DNA of 64,000 nt from Paraburkholderia tropica. Lineage in GTDB: Bacteria; Pseudomonadota; Gammaproteobacteria; Burkholderiales; Burkholderiaceae. The position numbers and the translations under genes are program-made. Positions 59,974-64,000 of the stretch are shown here, piece after piece. The notes under the pieces were generated by a model, which worked only from the letters and a program-made list of their open reading frames with translations, had not been told where the DNA came from and did no database searches. How positions within the stretch are numbered: position 1 is the first letter of the stretch; the number at the start of each line of letters is the position of its first letter. The stretch covers positions 296,605 through 360,604 of the forward strand of contig NZ_CAJZAR010000068.1 of NCBI RefSeq assembly GCF_914484835.1. Direction: 5' to 3'.

Positions 59974-60113
59974 ATCGCAACCTCCCGGGCTTTTATCCCT
60001 CCGTGGAGCCTCATCGCCGCCTTGCATGCAAGGTGGGAGACGAGACCGGATTGCTCTCGGACCAGGCATCGGCCACACAACTGAAGCTGCGCGCCGACCG
60101 GAACCCTAGCGAT
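59974..60113 (-). promoter_or_regulatory. guanidine-I (ykkC) riboswitch
   Basis: On the minus strand the leader shows the ykkC hallmarks in order: CTAGGGTTCCGG near the 5' end (60109-60098), CTGGTCCGAGAG (60065-60054), a variable hairpin built on CCTTGCATGCAAGG (60033-60020), and GGGATAAAAGCCCGGGAG (within 60004-59981). Short P1 strands ATCGC and GCGAT close it at 60113-60109 and 59978-59974. This class senses guanidinium and switches genes on. No T-run follows, so control may be translational. The first gene starts 51 nt downstream. Confidence 0.93.
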
Positions 60114-60157
60114 CCTAAGATGATGCAAATTGCTTCGCACCTCTCGCAGGCTGATGT

Positions 60158-60174
60158 AGCGAGATCCGTGCCAA
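60158..60174 (-). promoter_or_regulatory. sigma-54 promoter of the guanidine operon
   Basis: Minus strand TTGGCACG-GATC-TCGCT matches the -24/-12 consensus TTGGCACG-N4-TTGCT with one mismatch, keeping GG and GC at the exact 10-bp spacing. Transcription would start near 60147, about 35 nt before the riboswitch. Nitrogen-regulated (NtrC-dependent) expression is the natural reading. Confidence 0.75.
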
Positions 60175-60228
60175 TGCGCGGCGAATTGCATGAAGCGCCT
60201 TGAATCATGGGGTTTCGCGCGGGTTGGG

Positions 60229-60252
60229 AACGCACGCGCCGCGCTGTGCGTT
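60229..60252. promoter_or_regulatory. possible enhancer site upstream of the sigma-54 promoter
   Basis: AACGCAC-N10-GTGCGTT is a perfect 7-bp-arm inverted repeat centred about 95 bp upstream of the predicted transcription start, where NtrC-type activators bind. It contains GCAC and GTGC half-sites, but the spacing differs from the usual NtrC site. Confidence 0.35.
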
Positions 60253-60699
60253 GCACCGCGAAGCGGCATCGGTTTGCCCCAAGATGGTGATCGGCATGGC
60301 GCCGATTCGCGCGCGGCACATTTTCAGGGCGGCGCTTTCCACGCGATGACGGGATTGCTGCGCTTTCGATTGGCTTATCCGCGCTTTACATGCTCACTGC
60401 TGATTGGCATGGCTGTTGCATGTAGCACCGCATCCATTCACATCCCTCCGAATCATCGACGGAAACCAGCATGAGCCGAGCAACGCGACTTCGACAATTT
60501 CTTTACGCGCTTTTCGCCGCGCGTTTCATCGAATTGCAACGCGGCGACGCGCAAAACGCACGCCACTGACTCCACGACCGTTTAATCGCGCGTTGATATT
60601 CCGACTCTCCAAATAGCGTTTCCCCGCACCGGACGCCTCGCGCGCGCGGTGTACCATGCGAATGAGCCGCATACCGCGGCCTCGCCCGGAGAGCGCGCC
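60253..60699. other. intergenic region without a recognisable gene
   Basis: No reading frame here has protein-like composition or a family match, and I see no RNA gene or terminator. It separates the guanidine operon from a plus-strand membrane protein gene. Confidence 0.45.
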
Positions 60700-61101
60700 A
60701 TGAAAGTGTCGTGGCAACGCCGCATCACCTTGTTCGTCCAGCGTTTCTGGCAGCCGACCAGCGCGTGCATGACCTGCATGCCGGGCAGCTGGGGCAACAT
60801 CATGAGCCTCGCGCACTGGGCGATCGCCTTCAAGACCGGTCTGCTCACCGGCGGGCTGGCGCTGCTGCTGACCTTCACGCCGGCGGCGAGACTCTACGCG
60901 AATCGATATGGCAACGCCTTGCTGGTCGGCTGCCTGACCGCGATAGGCGACGCGTATTCGCACACGAGCCACTACCGCATTCATTTTCTGGAGCACCTCG
61001 TCACGGGCGCGATGGCGGGATTGTTCGCGCTCGCGGCGTCGTATCTGTTCGAAGACCGCGCGCGCCGCATCCGCACGGTCTGGGTGCGTTTGTTCGGATG
61101 A
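60700..61101 (+). CDS. small membrane protein of unknown function (133 aa)
   Basis: The protein has three hydrophobic stretches (roughly residues 34-50, 52-85 and 100-115). There is a two-cysteine motif near the N-terminus (TSACMTCMPGSWGNIMSLAHW) and a basic C-terminus (RARRIRTVWVRLF). A ribosome site GGAGAG seven bases upstream supports ATG 60700. The middle contains GDAYSHTSHYRIHFLEHLVTGA, histidine-rich and facing the loop between helices. I do not recognise a family. It converges with the DUF1059 gene. Confidence 0.7.
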   Translation: MKVSWQRRITLFVQRFWQPTSACMTCMPGSWGNIMSLAHWAIAFKTGLLTGGLALLLTFTPAARLYANRYGNALLVGCLTAIGDAYSHTSHYRIHFLEHLVTGAMAGLFALAASYLFEDRARRIRTVWVRLFG

Positions 61102-61134
61102 TTGAGACGATCCGGTTGTTTCGATTCGCTGCAC

Positions 61135-61347
61135 TCACGCCGGGCGCGGCGACGCAACGGGCGGCGAGCCTTCATGGAACAGACCCGCGATTTGCGTACG
61201 CAACTCCGGCGAATCGGTGTGATGATGGACGCTGACCGCGTGTTGCACGGCCGCTTCGAGCAGTTCCTGATCGGAATCCGCCGAGATGGCCACGGAGCAG
61301 TTCATTTCGCTGGGAAACTCCCTGCAATCGATGTATTTGCGAGTCAT
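61135..61347 (-). CDS. DUF1059-family small protein
   Basis: This 70-residue protein starts TRKYIDCREFPSEMNCSVAISAD and continues with DQELLEAAVQHAVSVHHHTDSPELR. This is the typical DUF1059 pattern with conserved Asp-Cys-Arg and a second Cys-Ser-Val motif. Function is unknown. GAGGAG precedes the start. A good -10 element (TATAAT) lies about 75 bp upstream, and the repeat GTTAAT-CA-ATTAAC (61361-61374) sits next to the ribosome site. Confidence 0.85.
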   Translation of the reverse strand: MTRKYIDCREFPSEMNCSVAISADSDQELLEAAVQHAVSVHHHTDSPELRTQIAGLFHEGSPPVASPRPA

Positions 61348-61419
61348 GACAAGACTCCTCGTTAATCAATTAACTTCAGTCCGATGCATGCCCGCACAAC
61401 GCGTAAAGCATGCGACAAA

Positions 61420-61425
61420 ATTATA
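61420..61425 (-). promoter_or_regulatory. -10 element of the DUF1059 gene promoter
   Basis: TATAAT is exact on the minus strand. The -35 region (TAGCAA at 17 bp) is weak. The implied leader is about 65 nt. Confidence 0.45.
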
Positions 61426-61803
61426 GGACCCCCGCATTTCACTTGCTAAAATAAGCAGGAGACGACGCTGCGCGCGCACTTTAAAACAACCGCAACGCGC
61501 GTTTTCAAACGGACACCCGAAATAATTAGTCAGGTTATCTAATCATTCAGGAAACGTGTCCGGCAATCTGAATTCAGCCCGGCCACGTTCACAAACGCAC
61601 ATCGGCCGGGTTGCGCGGCCTCGCCTCCTTCATGCGCCTGCTGCCTTCCCGAAAGCACGGCATTTCCGGCTTTCCCTACGGGACGCACACTGCGTCTCGC
61701 GTACGACCCCTTCCGCATTGATCGCCGCGCGCCGGCCCTCGCATGGGTTCGCCGCGCCCGGCGCGCCATGCGGATTCGCGAACTGCCGAATGAGAGGTGT
61801 GCG
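61426..61803. other. intergenic region between DUF1059 and the flavoenzyme gene
   Basis: I see no gene here. The part up to about 61560 is AT-rich and carries upstream promoter DNA for the DUF1059 gene; the rest is ordinary GC-rich leader for the plus-strand oxidoreductase gene. Confidence 0.4.
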
Positions 61804-63198
61804 ATGTCCAGCCTGTCGAGCGATTCCATCGAAACATTCAAACGCGCGCTGCGCGGTCAGGTGCTGCAACCGGACGACACGGGCTACAACGAAGCCCGCC
61901 AGCTCTGGAACGCCATGATCGACCGGCGTCCCGCCTTGATCGTGCGTTGCCGGGGCTGCGCCGACGTGCGCCAGGCCGTGTCGTTCGGGCGCGACAACGG
62001 CCTCGCGCTCGCCGTGCGCGGCGGGGCGCACAACATCGCGGGCAGCGCGATGTGCGACGGCGGCCTCGTGATCGACCTGTCGTCGATGAAGTCGGTGCGC
62101 GTCGAACCCGCCACGCGCCGCGCCTATGTCGAGCCGGGTGCAACGCTCGGCGACTTCGACCACGAAGCGCAGGCCTTCGGCCTCGCGACGCCGCTCGGCA
62201 TCAACTCCACCACGGGCGTGGCCGGGCTCACGCTGGGCGGCGGCTTCGGCTGGCTGAGCCGGCGCTTCGGCATGACGGTCGACAATCTCGTGGCCGCCGA
62301 TGTGGTGACCGCCGACGGTAATCTGCTGCGCGCGAGCGCCGACAGCCACCCCGACCTGTTCTGGGCGATTCGCGGCGGCGGCGGCAATTTCGGCGTGGTG
62401 ACGATGTTCGAATTCGCGCTGCACGCCGTGGGCCCCGAAGTCTATGGCGGACTCGTGGTGCTGCCCATCGCCGCCGCGAAGGAAGCGCTGCAACGCTATC
62501 GCGAAGCCTCCGCGTCGATGCCCGAGGATCTCACCGTCTGGAGCGTGCTGCGCTTCGCGCCGCCGCTGCCCTTCCTGCCCGCCGACGTGCACGGCAAGCC
62601 CGTGATCGTGTTCGCAATCTGCTATTCGGGACCGCCCGAACGCGCGGCGGCCGCCGTCGAACCGGTACGGCAATTCGGCACGCCCTGCGGCGAGCATCTC
62701 GGGCCGATGCCCTACGCGGCGTGGCAGCAAGCCTTCGATCCGCTGCTCACGCCGGGCGCGCGCAATTACTGGAAGTCGCACAATCTCGCGCAATTGCCGG
62801 ACGGTCTCATCGATACGCTCACCGCCGCGATCGGCAATCTGCCTTCGCCCGAGTGCGAAATTTTCTTCGGGCAGATCGGCGGCGCGACCACGCGCGTCGC
62901 GCCCGACGCCACCGCGTATCCGAATCGCGATGCGCTCTATGTGATGAACGTGCATGGCCGCTGGAGCGAGCCCGGCGACGACGCCCGCTGCATCGGCTGG
63001 GCGCGCGACTTTTTCGACGCCTCGGCGCCTTATGCGCTCGGCAGCGTCTACGTGAATTTCCTCACCGACGACGAACGCGCGCGCGTGACAGCCGCCTATG
63101 GTCCGAACATGGACCGGCTGATCGCCGTGAAGACGCGCTACGACCCGCACAACCTGTTCAACCGCAATCAGAACATCGCACCCGCAGCCAACACGTAG
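61804..63198 (+). CDS. FAD-binding (berberine-bridge-enzyme-like) oxidoreductase
   Basis: This 464-residue flavoenzyme has an FAD_binding_4 (PCMH-type) domain: LALAVRGGAHNIAGSAMCDGGLVIDLSSMKSV with the histidine that usually carries a covalent FAD, and GVAGLTLGGGFGWLSRRFG. The C-terminal BBE segment is YDPHNLFNRNQNI. It lacks a signal peptide. Such enzymes oxidise alcohols, sugars or secondary metabolites. ATG 61804 is preceded by GAGAGG. It forms an operon with the small GYD-domain protein 56 bp downstream. Confidence 0.9.
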   Translation: MSSLSSDSIETFKRALRGQVLQPDDTGYNEARQLWNAMIDRRPALIVRCRGCADVRQAVSFGRDNGLALAVRGGAHNIAGSAMCDGGLVIDLSSMKSVRVEPATRRAYVEPGATLGDFDHEAQAFGLATPLGINSTTGVAGLTLGGGFGWLSRRFGMTVDNLVAADVVTADGNLLRASADSHPDLFWAIRGGGGNFGVVTMFEFALHAVGPEVYGGLVVLPIAAAKEALQRYREASASMPEDLTVWSVLRFAPPLPFLPADVHGKPVIVFAICYSGPPERAAAAVEPVRQFGTPCGEHLGPMPYAAWQQAFDPLLTPGARNYWKSHNLAQLPDGLIDTLTAAIGNLPSPECEIFFGQIGGATTRVAPDATAYPNRDALYVMNVHGRWSEPGDDARCIGWARDFFDASAPYALGSVYVNFLTDDERARVTAAYGPNMDRLIAVKTRYDPHNLFNRNQNIAPAANT

Positions 63199-63214
63199 TG
63201 CCCGTGCCGTTATC

Positions 63215-63235
63215 GCCAGGCGGCCATCGCCTGGC
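63215..63235 (+). other. 8-bp stem-loop between the flavoenzyme and GYD genes
   Basis: GCCAGGCG-GCCAT-CGCCTGGC lies between stop and next start. It may lower read-through or stabilise the upstream mRNA. There is no T-run. Confidence 0.45.
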
Positions 63236-63254
63236 AATCCTCAGGAGAATCGTC

Positions 63255-63548
63255 ATGCAGACTTATGTGGTGCTTGCGCAATTCACCGATCAGGGCATCC
63301 GCACGATCAAGGACAGCGCGAAACGCGCCGGCCACGCCGCGGAACTGGCCCGCACGTTCAAGTGCGAAATGAAGCAGATTTACTGGACGCTCGGTCAATA
63401 CGATCTGGTCACGATCGTCGAGGCCGAAGACGAAGCGGGCTTCATGGCGTTCGGCCTCGCGCTCGGCTCGGCGGGCAATATCCGCACGCAAACGCTGCGC
63501 GCGTTCGACAAGGACGCGTTCAGCGCAATGCTCGGCAAGCTCGGTTGA
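63255..63548 (+). CDS. GYD-domain protein
   Basis: This 97-residue protein with the ferredoxin-like GYD fold reads YVVLAQFTDQGIRTIKDSAKRA, then YWTLGQYDLVTIVEAEDEAGFMAF, the GxYD motif that names the family. AGGAG precedes the start. It is downstream of the flavoenzyme gene and is often found near such oxidoreductases. Its role, possibly ligand-binding or regulatory, is unknown. Confidence 0.88.
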   Translation: MQTYVVLAQFTDQGIRTIKDSAKRAGHAAELARTFKCEMKQIYWTLGQYDLVTIVEAEDEAGFMAFGLALGSAGNIRTQTLRAFDKDAFSAMLGKLG

Positions 63549-63582
63549 GCGGATGATCGGCGCGCCCAGTCGGCCGCGCCGG

Positions 63583-64000
63583 TCAATGGTGGCTCCACAC
63601 CGGCAGTTCGCGCGACAGCACGGCGGCGTCCTGCTCATCGCCACTCGATGACTTGCCCGCGTAGCGCGTGCCCGAGCTGTGTTCGAGCGAGGCACGCGCG
63701 ATCCACCATTTCGCTTCGCGGCTCGATGCGTCGACGGCCAGCGCGCGTGCCGCGTCGTGACGCACGCAGCCCCACTGGCCTTCGCGTCCGCAACGGTGCG
63801 CGGACGCGAGCCAGGCGTCGCGGTCCTGCTCGCGTGACGAGAGGTCGGCGCGCATGCGCTGGGCGTCGGCGTTGCCCGGTTGCGCGGCGAGCGCGCTGGC
63901 GAGCGACGCGTGCGCCGCCGCGAGACGGTTCTTGTCGAGACTCGCGCGTGCGCTGGCGAGATTCGCGGTGACGTCGCTGCGCGCGGCGGGCGGGCGCGCG
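63583..64000 (-). CDS. C-terminal part of a TPR-like helical protein (runs off the window)
   Basis: The reading frame stays open to the window edge, so only the last ~138 residues are seen. They form repeated helices rich in alanine with a spacing like tetratricopeptide repeats (LAAAHASLASALAAQPGNADAQRMRADL; HRCGREGQWGCVRHDAARALAVDASSREAKWWIARASLE). A short tail ends in SRELPVWSHH. Two cysteines frame the repeat containing GREGQWGC. Family and function cannot be named from this fragment. Confidence 0.65.
   Translation of the reverse strand, partial: ARPPAARSDVTANLASARASLDKNRLAAAHASLASALAAQPGNADAQRMRADLSSREQDRDAWLASAHRCGREGQWGCVRHDAARALAVDASSREAKWWIARASLEHSSGTRYAGKSSSGDEQDAAVLSRELPVWSHH

Noticed and set aside
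60190..60616. Short plus-strand frames between the guanidine promoter and the membrane protein gene
   Set aside because: Composition is not protein-like and no ribosome site or family motif supports them; one overlaps the sigma-54 upstream region.

Overview
The window reads as a chromosomal segment of a high-GC betaproteobacterium of the Burkholderiaceae, most like Paraburkholderia or Caballeronia. This rests on gene content, on the tightly overlapped aryl-polyene operon and on the GC-rich codon use that leaves long empty reading frames opposite real genes. I see no rRNA, tRNA, CRISPR array, transposase or integrase. The species assignment is an inference.

Region by region. 1-6400 (minus strand): a polyamine-type ABC importer between two GntR/FCD regulators, with a flavin reductase. 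Two TATGG-N4-CCATA operators precede the reductase and a third, degraded one precedes the GntR gene. 6800-26220: a pigment locus. A 16-gene minus-strand operon encodes an aryl polyene (APE) type II PKS: chain-length factor, acyltransferase, two ACPs, membrane protein, AMP-ligase/dehydratase fusion, glycosyltransferase/acyltransferase fusion, ammonia-lyase, thioesterase, LolA-like protein, MMPL exporter, KS, dehydratase, KR, KS and an additional KS. Two secreted paralogues, a SAM methyltransferase and a halogenase-like flavoprotein follow. 26750-27350: a LysE-type exporter.

27400-33600: an unusual module. Two WYL-domain regulators bracket three uncharacterised genes: a nuclease-like/glycine-zipper protein, a TerB-like protein and a second glycine-zipper protein, followed by a cysteine-cluster protein. 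The upstream DNA is packed with perfect palindromes. This is the best candidate in the window for an undescribed, possibly defensive, system. 33600-36360: small unknown genes, an NmrA-type oxidoreductase and a TetR regulator with a clear operator. 36480-40250: a CqsS/LqsS-family phosphorelay kinase in an operon with a relative of acyl-ACP reductase that keeps the likely catalytic cysteine, preceded by two strong stem-loops. This is a candidate small-molecule signalling pair.

40600-49970: a GNAT gene, a decayed LysR remnant, a four-gene catabolic operon (beta-HAD dehydrogenase, aldehyde dehydrogenase, DUF3100 membrane protein, M20 amidohydrolase) opposite its LysR regulator, and a phytanoyl-CoA-dioxygenase-like gene opposite a LacI-type regulator. 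49950-60250: a guanidine-utilisation operon. A near-consensus sigma-54 promoter and a guanidine-I (ykkC) riboswitch lead into two DUF1989 proteins, a urea/guanidine carboxylase, allophanate hydrolase and a NitT/TauT-type ABC importer. 60700-64000: a small membrane protein, a DUF1059 protein, a berberine-bridge-like flavoenzyme with a GYD protein, and a truncated gene at the edge.
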